In this document: piece after piece, positions 27,301 to 35,256 of the stretch
Numbering within the stretch: position 1 is the first letter of the stretch
Layout of the letters: each line of letters opens with the position of its first letter
Assembly: GCF_900110765.1 (NCBI RefSeq)
Contig: NZ_FOEO01000038.1
Location: forward strand, 1 to 52,795
Source of the DNA: Pseudomonas sp. NFACC02
GTDB lineage: Bacteria > Pseudomonadota > Gammaproteobacteria > Pseudomonadales > Pseudomonadaceae
Length of the DNA stretch: 52,795 nucleotides
Direction: 5' to 3'
Program-made: the position numbers and the translations under genes
The notes under the pieces: generated by a model
Databases searched by the model: none
Told to the model about the DNA's origin: nothing
Seen by the model: only the letters and a program-made list of their open reading frames with translations

Positions 27301-28200
27301 GGTGCCTTCGAAGATGTCCTGGTAGCGGCGACGGCTTTCATGTAACTGCTGTTGGCGGCGTCTCAGGCTGCGCAACGCCAGCAGAGGCACGATGGAGCAG
27401 AGCAGGGCGATCAGGCATTTTGCCAATAACGGCGCGATCAAGGCCTGACGAGCTTTGCGCGCATCAAAAAGCCCGCGCAGTTGCCAGTCGCTGTTGGCCA
27501 ATGGTTCAAGCAGCACCGTTTGCAGGTCGCTCTCGTCCGATTCGCCGCCAGCGGCTTCGCCTCGGTAGACAAGATGTCGGGTCGCCCGGTTTTCCAGTTG
27601 CCAGCCGGGCTGGTAGTCCTGATCGCTTTGTCGGGTCAGGGTCTTCAAGGCTGAGGTATCCAGGCGGATTGCCCAATAGCCTTCGCTTGCGCTGCCCGGC
27701 TGACGGACGAACAGGTAAATCAGCGAACCGTCTTCGGCGTCAGCGTAATAGTAGGTCCGGCCTTGAATGCGCTTGTGCTGCTCAGTCAAAAAGCCGTCGT
27801 CCTGACTCCCCTCGGCGCTGTCACCGATAACCTTGGAGTCATTGTCGAGCCAGGCCACGCTGCGCAGAGCAGGAATCGCCTGACGCAGGCGATCCAGTGT
27901 CGCCGTATGCTGTTCGATGGGCTGGGGGGAACTTCTCGCGTCATCCAGAAGGTTAAGCGCCACCTGAGCGTTCAGCGCCATGTTCAGGCTCAGACGGTCG
28001 GCCAACTGGATGCTGTAATCGACGCTGCGCTGATACTGGCGCTCCTGCGTCTGTTGAAACTGCTCAACCAGTTGCCATAACAAAAGCACCAGCATAAGCA
28101 GCACCAGCATCGCGAGTGCGCCTTTCAGCGAGCCTCGAAAAGGCATGGCCGTCGCGCTTTTCGAGGAACGCAAGGGCGGAATGGATGTTGGTGTGGACAA
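24367..28200 (-). CDS. morA: PAS-GGDEF-EAL c-di-GMP regulator, MorA orthologue
   Basis: This 1277-aa inner-membrane protein makes and breaks c-di-GMP. An N-terminal span (about residues 27-45), a periplasmic sensor region and a second span (about 259-279) lead into an atypical PAS-like stretch and three clearer PAS domains (roughly 450-560, 580-700, 720-835). The GGDEF motif is intact at 921-925. The EAL domain has EALLR at 1053-1057 and DDFGTGYSS from 1174, so both activities look possible. The inhibitory I-site position reads AEDD rather than RxxD, so product inhibition is probably lost. P. aeruginosa MorA (PA4601, 1415 aa) sits next to the same glyA and controls motility and biofilm. Confidence 0.9.
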   Translation of the reverse strand: MSTPTSIPPLRSSKSATAMPFRGSLKGALAMLVLLMLVLLLWQLVEQFQQTQERQYQRSVDYSIQLADRLSLNMALNAQVALNLLDDARSSPQPIEQHTATLDRLRQAIPALRSVAWLDNDSKVIGDSAEGSQDDGFLTEQHKRIQGRTYYYADAEDGSLIYLFVRQPGSASEGYWAIRLDTSALKTLTRQSDQDYQPGWQLENRATRHLVYRGEAAGGESDESDLQTVLLEPLANSDWQLRGLFDARKARQALIAPLLAKCLIALLCSIVPLLALRSLRRRQQQLHESRRRYQDIFEGTGVALCVLDLSGLPDYLKHLQLNSSETLRQRLADHPDQLKGLLHQLRITEVNQVASSLLRAESAERVWQQLIEGCPRSNTGIGIQLISAVLDGLPQLELEILLPDTEGNDQHLWLVVRLPEQPEDFNAVILNINDITNRKQTELALVERESFWSDVVRTVPDHLYVQDITTRRMIYSNHHLGQTLGYSREDLQQMGEYFWEILLHPEDTECYERLRLTRQGDSGLTQCQLRFRDCRGRWRRFDIREQALTPDNNGQVRRIIGVAKDITDQVEASQSLRDSEQRYRMLAESISDVIFSTDQKLRPNYVSPSVNAVLGYTSEWILQNGWNSIIANPQQLSALYALLHRVRKGLGKPDALAALRSEVTTQLFLFDCLRADGRKIPVELRLVLVWDEAGTFEGILGVGRDISQQRRAEKDLRMAATVFEHSTSAILITDPAGYIVQANDAFSRVSGYAVAQVLDQLPMMLTVEDQQGAQLGYILKQLHQRGSWEGELWLKRRDGEHYPAWVGITAVFDDEGDLASYVCFFSDISERKASEQRIHRLAYYDALTHLPNRTLFQDRLHTALQQAERQHAWVVLMFLDLDRFKPINDSLGHAAGDRMLKEMGARLLDCVAEDDTVARMGGDEFTLLLQPGATQQAALTRAIHVAEQILASLVKPFVLEGREFFVTASIGIALSPQDGSELSQLMKNADTAMYHAKERGKNNFQFYQADMNASALERLELESDLRHALEQEEFTLYYQPQFSGDGKRLTGTEALLRWRHPRRGLVPPGDFIPVLEELGLVVEVGEWVLKQACQQLREWHKAKVRVPKVSVNISARQFSDGQLGMRIANILQETGLPPACLELELTESILMREVSEAMQILDGLKRLGLSIAVDDFGTGYSSLNYLKQFPIDVLKIDRTFVDGLPSGEQDAQIARAIIAMAHSLNLAVIAEGVETHEQLEFLREHGCDEVQGYLFGRPMPASRFEAQFSNDALFMID

Positions 28201-28598
28201 ACTGTGATCCTGACTGCTGGACTGAATCAGCGTGTGCGAGATGCACTATAAGCTCGACGCCCAAAAGGCGGCTAGCATGCCTTGACTTGTGGCTAAGTGC
28301 CAGTCCCATTGGGCTGCACGGTTTGCCCTGTCGACTGCATTCGGGTAGCTTTGCGCGACGCGCGGGATGCCCGATTTCTGCAAGCGTTACGCAATGCCTG
28401 CAAACATTGCTCCAGCTTTAATACCGGTGCTCGGAAGTCTTGCCGCCGCTATTCTGGTCACACCTTCATCAATTCAAGGCCCGGATGTGCCAGACGGCAA
28501 GTTGCGAGGGTAAATAAAAAGCTGTTTTTGCGACAGAGCACCGGGTTTCGTCCAGACGCTCGCGCCTTTATTCACAGTCATAACCAGGTTTTCATTCC
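28201..28598. other. Gene-free divergent region between morA and ettA
   Basis: The 398 bases hold no convincing gene, repeat or RNA. Both flanking promoters must be here, but I see no clear -35/-10 pair. ATAAAAAGCTGTTTTT near 28515 is the most AT-rich part and may lie upstream of ettA. Confidence 0.5.
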
Positions 28599-30263
28599 AT
28601 GGCTCAATACGTCTTCACCATGCATCGGCTGAGCAAAGTTGTTCCGCCGAAGCGGGAAATCCTGAAAAACATCTCCCTGTCGTTCTTCCCGGGCGCCAAG
28701 ATCGGTGTACTCGGTCTCAACGGTTCGGGTAAATCCACGCTGCTGAAAATCATGGCCGGTGTCGACACCGAATTTGACGGCGAAGCACGTCCGATGCCTG
28801 AGCTGAACATCGGCTACTTGCCGCAGGAACCGCAACTGGACCCGACCAAGACCGTTCGCGAAGTGGTCGAGGAGGCGGTCAGCGTGATCAAGGACGCCCA
28901 GGCGCGTCTGGACGAGGTCTACGCTGCCTATGCTGAACCGGATGCCGACTTCGACAAGCTGGCCGCCGAGCAGGCCAAGCTGGAAGCCATCCTGCAGGCC
29001 AGCGACGGCCACAACCTCGAGCGTCAGCTGGAAGTCGCTGCCGACGCCCTGCGTCTGCCGGCGTGGGACGCCAAGGTCGAACACCTTTCCGGTGGTGAGA
29101 AGCGTCGTGTTGCCCTGTGCCGCCTGTTGCTGTCTGCACCGGACATGCTGCTGCTCGACGAACCGACCAACCACCTGGATGCCGATTCGGTGGCCTGGCT
29201 CGAGCATTTCCTGCACGACTTCCCGGGCACCGTGGTCGCGATCACCCACGACCGTTACTTCCTGGACAACGTCGCTGGCTGGATTCTGGAACTCGACCGT
29301 GGGGCCGGTATTCCTTACGAGGGCAATTATTCGGGCTGGCTCGAAGCCAAGTCCGAACGTCTGGCCCAGGAATCCAAGCAGCAATCGGCTCACGAAAAGG
29401 CCATGAAGGAAGAGCTGGAGTGGGTGCGCAAAGGCGCCAAGGCCCGTCAGTCGAAATCCAAGGCCCGTTTGCAACGCTTCGAGGAAATGCAGTCGCAGGA
29501 ATTCCAGAAGCGCAGCGAAACCAATGAGATCTACATTCCGGCCGGCCCGCGTCTGGGCGACAAGGTCATCGAATTCAAGAACGTCACCAAGGGTTACGGC
29601 GATCGCGTGTTGATCGATAACCTGTCGTTCTCGATGCCGAAGGGCGCCATCGTCGGCGTGATCGGCGGTAACGGCGCTGGTAAGTCGACCTTGTTCCGCA
29701 TGCTGATGGGCAAGGAGCAACCGGATTCAGGCTCCATCGAGATCGGTGAAACCGTGCAACTGGCCTGCGTCGATCAGAGCCGTGATGACCTGGACGGCAG
29801 CAAGACGGTCTTCGCACAGATTTCCGATGGCTCCGATCAGATCAAGATCGGTAACTACGAAATTCCGTCGCGCACCTATGTTGGCCGGTTCAACTTCAAG
29901 GGCGGTGATCAGCAAAAGTTCGTCAAAGACCTCTCCGGTGGTGAGCGCGGTCGTCTGCACCTGGCGCTGACCCTGAAAGAGGGCGGCAACGTTCTGCTGC
30001 TCGACGAACCGTCCAACGACCTCGACGTCGAAACCTTGCGCTCCCTGGAAGAAGCCCTGCTGGACTTCCCGGGCGCCGCCATTGTGATCTCCCACGACCG
30101 GTGGTTCCTGGACCGCGTGGCGACCCACATCCTGGCGTACGAAGACGACTCGCAAGCCGTGTTCTTCGAAGGCAACTACACCGAGTACGAAGCCGACCGC
30201 AAAAAGCGTCTGGGCGAAGCCGCTGCCCAACCGCACCGCGTGCGCCACAAGAAGCTGGCCTGA
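28599..30263 (+). CDS. ettA: Energy-dependent translational throttle protein EttA
   Basis: This 554-aa ABC-F protein binds the ribosomal E site and gates the first elongation step according to the ATP/ADP ratio. It has two nucleotide-binding domains (Walker A GLNGSGKSTLLK and GGNGAGKSTLFRM; signatures LSGGEKRRVALC and LSGGERGRLHLA) joined by the charged linker containing KGAKARQSKSKARLQRFEEM. No transmembrane segments are present. Length is that of E. coli EttA (555 aa), and the arm insertion in the first domain is present. A terminator follows 20 bases after the stop. Confidence 0.95.
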   Translation: MAQYVFTMHRLSKVVPPKREILKNISLSFFPGAKIGVLGLNGSGKSTLLKIMAGVDTEFDGEARPMPELNIGYLPQEPQLDPTKTVREVVEEAVSVIKDAQARLDEVYAAYAEPDADFDKLAAEQAKLEAILQASDGHNLERQLEVAADALRLPAWDAKVEHLSGGEKRRVALCRLLLSAPDMLLLDEPTNHLDADSVAWLEHFLHDFPGTVVAITHDRYFLDNVAGWILELDRGAGIPYEGNYSGWLEAKSERLAQESKQQSAHEKAMKEELEWVRKGAKARQSKSKARLQRFEEMQSQEFQKRSETNEIYIPAGPRLGDKVIEFKNVTKGYGDRVLIDNLSFSMPKGAIVGVIGGNGAGKSTLFRMLMGKEQPDSGSIEIGETVQLACVDQSRDDLDGSKTVFAQISDGSDQIKIGNYEIPSRTYVGRFNFKGGDQQKFVKDLSGGERGRLHLALTLKEGGNVLLLDEPSNDLDVETLRSLEEALLDFPGAAIVISHDRWFLDRVATHILAYEDDSQAVFFEGNYTEYEADRKKRLGEAAAQPHRVRHKKLA

Positions 30264-30283
30264 GTCAGGCGAGCACCATGAAA

Positions 30284-30312
30284 GCGGAGCCCTCGGGCTC
30301 CTTTTTTTTTTG
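30284..30312 (+). terminator. Rho-independent terminator of ettA
   Basis: GGAGCC-CTCG-GGCTCC is followed by nine T residues. Confidence 0.92.
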
Positions 30313-30366
30313 TGAGGCAGGTCGCTTGATAGGTCCTTCCATTATCAAAAAGAACCGCGGTCTATC

Positions 30367-30864
30367 TTAGACCTCCGCCTCGATCTCCAGGACTTCAATG
30401 ATCTGATCGCCGACGGGCCGTCTCCAGCTGACCTCATCACCGACCTCGGCACCCAGCAACGCCTTCCCCAGCGGGGAAGCCCAGTTGATCAACTGGCTTG
30501 TCGCATCGGCCTGATCTTCTCCCACCAACTGAACACGTTGCCGGTTGTCCTGCTCATCGGCAAAGGTCACCCAACTGCCGATCTGCACCTTTTCAGTCGA
30601 CACCGCAGGCGCGACCACTTGAGCACTCTGCAGGCGCTGATTGAAGTAGCGCAGATCCCTTTCGAGATCGGCCAGGCGTTGCTTGTCCGCGTTGTCGCCA
30701 CGCGAGGATTCCTCGCTGTGTTGCGTCTGCAAGGACATGACATGGGCCTGCAACTGAGCGAGGCCGCTGGCGGTGACATAATTTGGCTGCGCGCTGACCT
30801 GTCGCTCGATCGGCTGGCTTGCCTGAGCGGCAGCGTTGTCTTCATTGACGAAGGCCCGACTCAT
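30367..30864 (-). CDS. GreA/GreB-family transcription factor-like protein
   Basis: This 165-aa protein has the layout of Gre factors: a helical, coiled-coil N-terminal part (about residues 38-85, with many Q, E and R) and a C-terminal FKBP-like GreA/GreB domain (VQIGSWVTFADEQ, VQLVGEDQADA, INWASPLGKALLGAEVGDEV). The last motif, with SPLGKALLG, is the best family signature. Its N-terminal tip does not show the paired acidic residues needed for transcript cleavage in GreA/GreB, so it may bind RNA polymerase without cleaving. GGGAG precedes the ATG. Confidence 0.8.
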   Translation of the reverse strand: MSRAFVNEDNAAAQASQPIERQVSAQPNYVTASGLAQLQAHVMSLQTQHSEESSRGDNADKQRLADLERDLRYFNQRLQSAQVVAPAVSTEKVQIGSWVTFADEQDNRQRVQLVGEDQADATSQLINWASPLGKALLGAEVGDEVSWRRPVGDQIIEVLEIEAEV

Positions 30865-30950
30865 GAGGTGCTCCCTTATTCACGTTCATGAAAGTTGGGC
30901 CATGATCGCATTCGATAAGTTTCGCCAAATGTCCCGTAACGACATAAGCG

Positions 30951-31310
30951 TCAGTGAGAGCGATAAGCCTTGGCGGCGTCCTGGGTTTTCTGTTGCTCCC
31001 AGGCTCGGTCCCGGTCGTTCCAGATACTGTCTCGCCCCTGATCCTGAAGCGCGCGGTTTTCCAGTTGAGCCTGACACTGGCGAAATCCATCACTCCAGCC
31101 CTGCGCATAAACCGTGTCGCGCAAATACCGCTGCACGTCCTTTTTGTATTGCCCTTTCATGATATCCACGGACTGTCGACCACTCCCGCAGCCATCCTGA
31201 AAACCGTCCGCGAACGCCGGTGGGTAACCTTCGGCCAATAACTGGTCGTGGGTAGACTGACATCCGGCGACCACCAAGCAGCACCACAGCACAACCCAAC
31301 GCGTATTCAT
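30951..31310 (-). CDS. Small lipoprotein of unknown function
   Basis: This 119-aa protein starts with a lipoprotein signal: RWVVLWCCLVVAGC places the lipidated cysteine at residue 17, followed by QS, which favours outer-membrane sorting. The mature part is polar, with GFQDGCGSGRQSVD and YAQGWSDGFRQCQ. These two related G-F/W-x-D-G-x3 stretches, each with a cysteine, suggest a small internal repeat and a possible disulfide. The ATG at 31310 is preceded by GAGG; an in-frame TTG at 31325 is a weaker option. I do not recognise a named family. Confidence 0.72.
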   Translation of the reverse strand: MNTRWVVLWCCLVVAGCQSTHDQLLAEGYPPAFADGFQDGCGSGRQSVDIMKGQYKKDVQRYLRDTVYAQGWSDGFRQCQAQLENRALQDQGRDSIWNDRDRAWEQQKTQDAAKAYRSH

Positions 31311-31539
31311 TTCCGTTTTCCTCAACTTATGTAAAAAGTCTAGAAGCGGATCTGTGAGTTATTTGTAAAAGCGCTGTGAGAAATCCATTAACCGATGCCC
31401 GGTATAACGAGATTAGTTCCGGATTTCCGCCTGACGGTTGGGAACACTGAAAAAACTTTTAGTCATTTTCCAGTCGACGGCCTGAGAAGATTCTGAGTTG
31501 TTAAACTGTGCAACGGCGTGAAACTGCTTAGGAAGATGA

Positions 31540-32748
31540 ATGAACCTGCGAACGATCCTGATCCTCGGCGCACTCAGCGCTTTTGGCCCATTGGCCATTG
31601 ATTTCTATTTGCCGGGTTTTCCGGCCATTGCGTTGGCATTCGGAACGGATGAGCGACACGTTCAGCTGACGCTGGCTTCCTACTTTCTCGGTTTGAGCAT
31701 CGGACAACTGGTCTACGGACCGATTGCCGACCGCTTCGGCCGACGCCTGCCGCTGTTGTTCGGTGTTGCCCTGTTCACACTGGCATCGCTGGCCTGCGCC
31801 TTTGCGCCGAGTCTGGAGTGGCTGATTGCGGCCCGATTCGTTCAGGCGTTGGGCGGGTGCGCCGGGATGGTGCTGTCGCGTGCCATCGTCAGTGACAAAT
31901 GTTCCCCTGTCGAGTCGGCAAAAGTGTTTTCGCAACTGATGCTGGTCATGGGGCTGGCCCCGATTCTGGCACCGATGCTCGGTGGCTTGCTGGTCAATGT
32001 GTACGGCTGGCAGACCATCTTTATGACCTTGACGCTGTTCAGCGCCATGACCGCAGCCGCTGTGGCGTGGGGCCTGCCGGAAAGCATGCCCGCCGGTCAC
32101 CCCCGACTGCCGTTGTCCGGCGCTCTGGGTTCCTACTGGCGCCTGTTCGGGGACCGGATTTTTCTGGGTCATGCGTTAACCGGCGGCATCGCCATGGCCG
32201 GCATGTTTTCCTACATTGCAGGTTCGCCTTTCGTGTTCATCAAGCTGTACGGCGTTCCGGCGGAGCATTACGGCTGGCTGTTCGGTACAAACGCTGCCGG
32301 GTTCATCCTGGTCGCACAGGTCAACGCCCGACTGGTCGGCCGTTTCGGTCCTGCGTGGTTGTTGTCGCGCATGGTCTGGCTCTACCTCACTGCTGCGGTG
32401 GTCTTGCTCGGAATAGCCTCACTGCACACCGAAAAGCTCTGGCCACTGCTGATTCCGCTGTTCGTCTACATCGCCAGTCTGGGATGCATCATTCCCAATG
32501 CATCGGCTTGCGCAATGGCCGGGCAGGGCAAACGTGCCGGCAGTGCGTCGGCGTTGCTGGGATGCCTTCAATTCAGTGTGGCTGCAGGCGCTGCGGCGTT
32601 GGTGGGGGTGCTCCATGACGGCACGGCCGTGCCGATGGCGACCGTCATCACCTTGTGTGGCGTCCTGGCCGTGAGTCTGGCGATGGTCACCCGACGCGCC
32701 CAGCTGAAACGCGATGCCCTTGCCCAGCAGGTCGATATACGACTGTAA
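31540..32748 (+). CDS. Bcr/CflA-family multidrug efflux MFS transporter
   Basis: This 402-aa inner-membrane drug:proton antiporter has twelve predicted segments. Helix 1 carries LSAFGPLAIDFYLPGFPAIA, the Bcr/CflA hallmark; the loop between helices 2 and 3 is YGPIADRFGRRLPLL, and helix 5 contains motif C-like MGLAPILAPMLGGLL. Relatives export bicyclomycin, chloramphenicol or sulfonamides. AGGAAG precedes the ATG. It is divergent from the lipoprotein gene over 229 bases and is followed by a candidate terminator. Confidence 0.9.
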   Translation: MNLRTILILGALSAFGPLAIDFYLPGFPAIALAFGTDERHVQLTLASYFLGLSIGQLVYGPIADRFGRRLPLLFGVALFTLASLACAFAPSLEWLIAARFVQALGGCAGMVLSRAIVSDKCSPVESAKVFSQLMLVMGLAPILAPMLGGLLVNVYGWQTIFMTLTLFSAMTAAAVAWGLPESMPAGHPRLPLSGALGSYWRLFGDRIFLGHALTGGIAMAGMFSYIAGSPFVFIKLYGVPAEHYGWLFGTNAAGFILVAQVNARLVGRFGPAWLLSRMVWLYLTAAVVLLGIASLHTEKLWPLLIPLFVYIASLGCIIPNASACAMAGQGKRAGSASALLGCLQFSVAAGAAALVGVLHDGTAVPMATVITLCGVLAVSLAMVTRRAQLKRDALAQQVDIRL

Positions 32749-32756
32749 CGTCCCTT

Positions 32757-32787
32757 CGGCAACGTGGCGACGTTGCCGAGTCCTTTT
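32757..32787 (+). terminator. Candidate terminator of the Bcr-like gene
   Basis: CGGCAACGT-GGCG-ACGTTGCCG is a perfect nine-base stem, eight bases past the stop, followed by AGTCCTTTT. The T run is short and displaced, so activity is uncertain. Confidence 0.6.
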
Positions 32788-33420
32788 ACCCGCCCGCAGA
32801 TAAACGCCGAGTTGAATACACCGCCTTCCGGTGATTGACGAATGAAACGGATTTTCCGCAGGTGTTTACTACTTAAAAAATAGAATCTTCTTACACGGGA
32901 TTTCGCCAGGCATCATCAGGACAGTTTTTTCAGTGGATAAATCCGGCATGCCTGTTTGATCGACGGATTTTTTTCTTGAGAGTTTTTGGAGTATTCGCTG
33001 TAGGCATTTGCCGCGGTATTAATCCCCATGCGTTGCCGTCATAAGACTCTCAGCCCCGTGGCAAGCGGTTTCTGGCTGTATTGCGAAGTGCGCTGACGAA
33101 GCGTGAAGGTGCGACCCTTTGGCCGATGCTTTACCTGTGCAGATGACAAGGTTCATCCCCCGACTTTGCGAACCCAATTCTCTCTGTAGATGCAGCGCTT
33201 ATACTGTGCAGCCACCGTGGATCCCGTTATTGGCGCGACATCGAAAGTGTCTTGATTGTTTGAGCCAATCTGTACGACTGGGCGAGTCATGCCGTTCAGA
33301 GTTTCCACGAGGTGATGCAGATCAAAACCATCGGGTGTGCCATGCGACGATCATGAGTGCATACCGTGTATGGAAAGCCGGTCATCGTAGTAGACGAATG
33401 TTTCAACAGGGAGTGAAGAC
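32788..33420. other. Gene-free region upstream of the ArsR-type gene
   Basis: About 630 bases without a supportable gene. The part 32860-33000 is AT-rich compared with its surroundings (for example ACTACTTAAAAAATAGAATC and GATTTTTTTCTTGAGAG), and this could be promoter or foreign sequence. An open frame from 33119 runs into the regulator gene and lacks a ribosome binding site. Confidence 0.4.
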
Positions 33421-34113
33421 ATGGAACACGCACCTTGCATCAGTCAGATTGCCGCGCTGCTCGCGGATCCCAAGCGCAGTGCGATGATGTGGGCATTGAT
33501 GGACGGGACCTCCCGAGCGGCTGACGAGCTGGCGCTGCTGGCAGGCTTGTCTACTTCTTCGGCGGGTGCACACCTGGCGCGGCTGGCCTCCGGTGGGCTG
33601 CTCCGGCAAGAAGTGCGCGGACGCAAACGGTTTTTCAGACTGGCCGCGCCGGAAGTGGGCATGGCCGTACAGGCGTTGGCCAGTGCCTCGATGATCAGCG
33701 CCGAGGTCGTCAGCCGTAGCGTGGCGCAGCCGTTGCCTCCGTTGCCATTGCGCCGCGCGAGCGTGTGTGCCGATCATCTCGGCGGAGAACTGGGGACGGA
33801 GTTGTACCAGCGCATGCTGGGCGCAGGCTGGATCGAACAGTCCGATCAACGTCTGGAGGTGACGAACGTCGGGATTTCACGTTTTGCCGAACGCGGAATT
33901 TTCGTACCTGCCCTGGCGCACAGGCAGCGGGAAACTGTGTGTGCCTGCGCCGAATGCAGCGAGGTGAACCCGCACCTTGGGGGTGCCCTGGGTGCCGGAT
34001 TGCTGCAGTTGTTCATGCAATTGGGCTGGTTGCGGGCGACGGAGGAAGCTTGCACCCTGCAGGTGTCTTCCAACGGGCAGCGGGAGATCAACAAGATTGC
34101 GGCAGCGGCTTGA
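33421..34113 (+). CDS. ArsR-family winged-helix regulator with duplicated Cys/HLGG domain
   Basis: This 230-aa protein has an N-terminal ArsR-type winged helix (residues 8-75: IAALLADPKRSAMMWALMDG, LALLAGLSTSSAGAHLARLA, GRKRFFRLA). The C-terminal half, absent from small metal-sensing ArsR proteins, contains two related copies starting VCADHLGGELG (115-125) and VCACAECSEVNPHLGGALG (173-191), 66 residues apart, each followed by a helix and GWI or GWL. Cysteines 116, 174, 176 and 179 might sense a metal or redox state. GGAGTGAAG precedes the ATG. The target genes are not evident from the neighbours. Confidence 0.8.
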   Translation: MEHAPCISQIAALLADPKRSAMMWALMDGTSRAADELALLAGLSTSSAGAHLARLASGGLLRQEVRGRKRFFRLAAPEVGMAVQALASASMISAEVVSRSVAQPLPPLPLRRASVCADHLGGELGTELYQRMLGAGWIEQSDQRLEVTNVGISRFAERGIFVPALAHRQRETVCACAECSEVNPHLGGALGAGLLQLFMQLGWLRATEEACTLQVSSNGQREINKIAAAA

Positions 34114-34223
34114 GGCATTGCTGGCGATACGCACAGTCACATGGCCTGCCGCGGTGGGGATTCTGATATCCGCACCGCAGGCAAACCGCATGTCCCCGGA
34201 AGGCATTCTGGATGCCTTTTGGA

Positions 34224-35177
34224 TCAGGGCTTGATCAACCGCGCATCCAGACTGTTCTGGGCCAGGCGTTTCGCCTGATCCTGGGTCATGCCCAGATGCT
34301 CATGCAGTGCCAGGAAGTTTTCGGTGACGTATCCCCCGAAATAAGCAGGATCATCGGAGTTCACCGTGACCTTCACTCCCCGCTCAAGCATGTCGAGGAT
34401 GTTGTGCTGGCCCATGTGATCGAACACGCAGAGCTTGGTGTTTGACAATGGGCAGACCGTGAGCGGAATTTGCTCGTCGATGATCCGCTGCATCAAGCGT
34501 TCGTCCTCGATCGCACGGACGCCGTGATCGATGCGCTGGATCTTCAGCAGATCCAGTGCTTCCCAGATGTACTCGGGCGGGCCTTCTTCGCCTGCGTGCG
34601 CCACCGTCAGGAAACCTTCCGCTCGCGCCCGATCGAAAACCCGCTGAAACTTGCTCGGCGGATGCCCCATCTCAGAACTGTCCAGGCCGACCGCAACGAA
34701 GGCATCGCGATAGGGCAGGGCCATGTCGAGGGTTTTTTCCGCGTCTTCTTCGCTGAGATGGCGCAGGAAGCTGAGGATCAGGCCGCTGTCCACGCCCAGT
34801 TGCTCTTTACCGTCTTTCAGCGCACTGGCGATGCCATTCAGCACGATCTCAAACGCGATGCCGCGATCGATGTGGGTCTGTGGATCGAAGAACGGTTCGG
34901 TGTGAATGACGTTCTGGGCCTTGCAGCGTTGCAGGTAGGCCCAGGTCAGGTCGTAGAAATCCTGCTCGGTGCGCAGAACGTCCGCGCCTTGGTAGTACAG
35001 GTCAAGAAACTCTTGCAGGTTGTTGAACGCGTACGCCTTGCGCAGGGTGTCAACGTCGTTCCAGGGCAGGGCAATCTTGTTGCGTTCGGCCAGGGCGAAC
35101 AGCAGTTCAGGCTCCAGAGAGCCCTCCAGATGCAGGTGTAATTCAGCCTTGGGCAGGGCATTCAACCAGTCGTACAT
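34224..35177 (-). CDS. add: Adenosine/adenine deaminase
   Basis: This 317-aa zinc hydrolase of the adenosine deaminase superfamily converts adenine to hypoxanthine or adenosine to inosine. Metal and catalytic residues are in ELHLHLEGSLEP (HxH), VAHAGEEGPPEY, RIDHGVRAIED and VTVNSDDPAYFGGY. The close P. aeruginosa relative PA0148 was, as I recall, shown to be an adenine deaminase, and the form NSDDPAYFGG fits that Aah1-like branch; automatic annotation usually says adenosine deaminase. It heads the purine block and lies 79 bases from the oxygenase stop, on the same strand. Confidence 0.9.
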   Translation of the reverse strand: MYDWLNALPKAELHLHLEGSLEPELLFALAERNKIALPWNDVDTLRKAYAFNNLQEFLDLYYQGADVLRTEQDFYDLTWAYLQRCKAQNVIHTEPFFDPQTHIDRGIAFEIVLNGIASALKDGKEQLGVDSGLILSFLRHLSEEDAEKTLDMALPYRDAFVAVGLDSSEMGHPPSKFQRVFDRARAEGFLTVAHAGEEGPPEYIWEALDLLKIQRIDHGVRAIEDERLMQRIIDEQIPLTVCPLSNTKLCVFDHMGQHNILDMLERGVKVTVNSDDPAYFGGYVTENFLALHEHLGMTQDQAKRLAQNSLDARLIKP

Positions 35178-35256
35178 GTGCTTTTCTCATCAGGTGCAAT
35201 GGCGGGCATTCTACAGAGTTGGGTGCGACCGCTGGGTGAAAACCTGACCGGACGGT

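Noticed and set aside
33119..33487. A 122-codon open frame before the ArsR-type gene
   Set aside because: No ribosome binding site, no recognisable composition, and it runs into the real gene in another frame.
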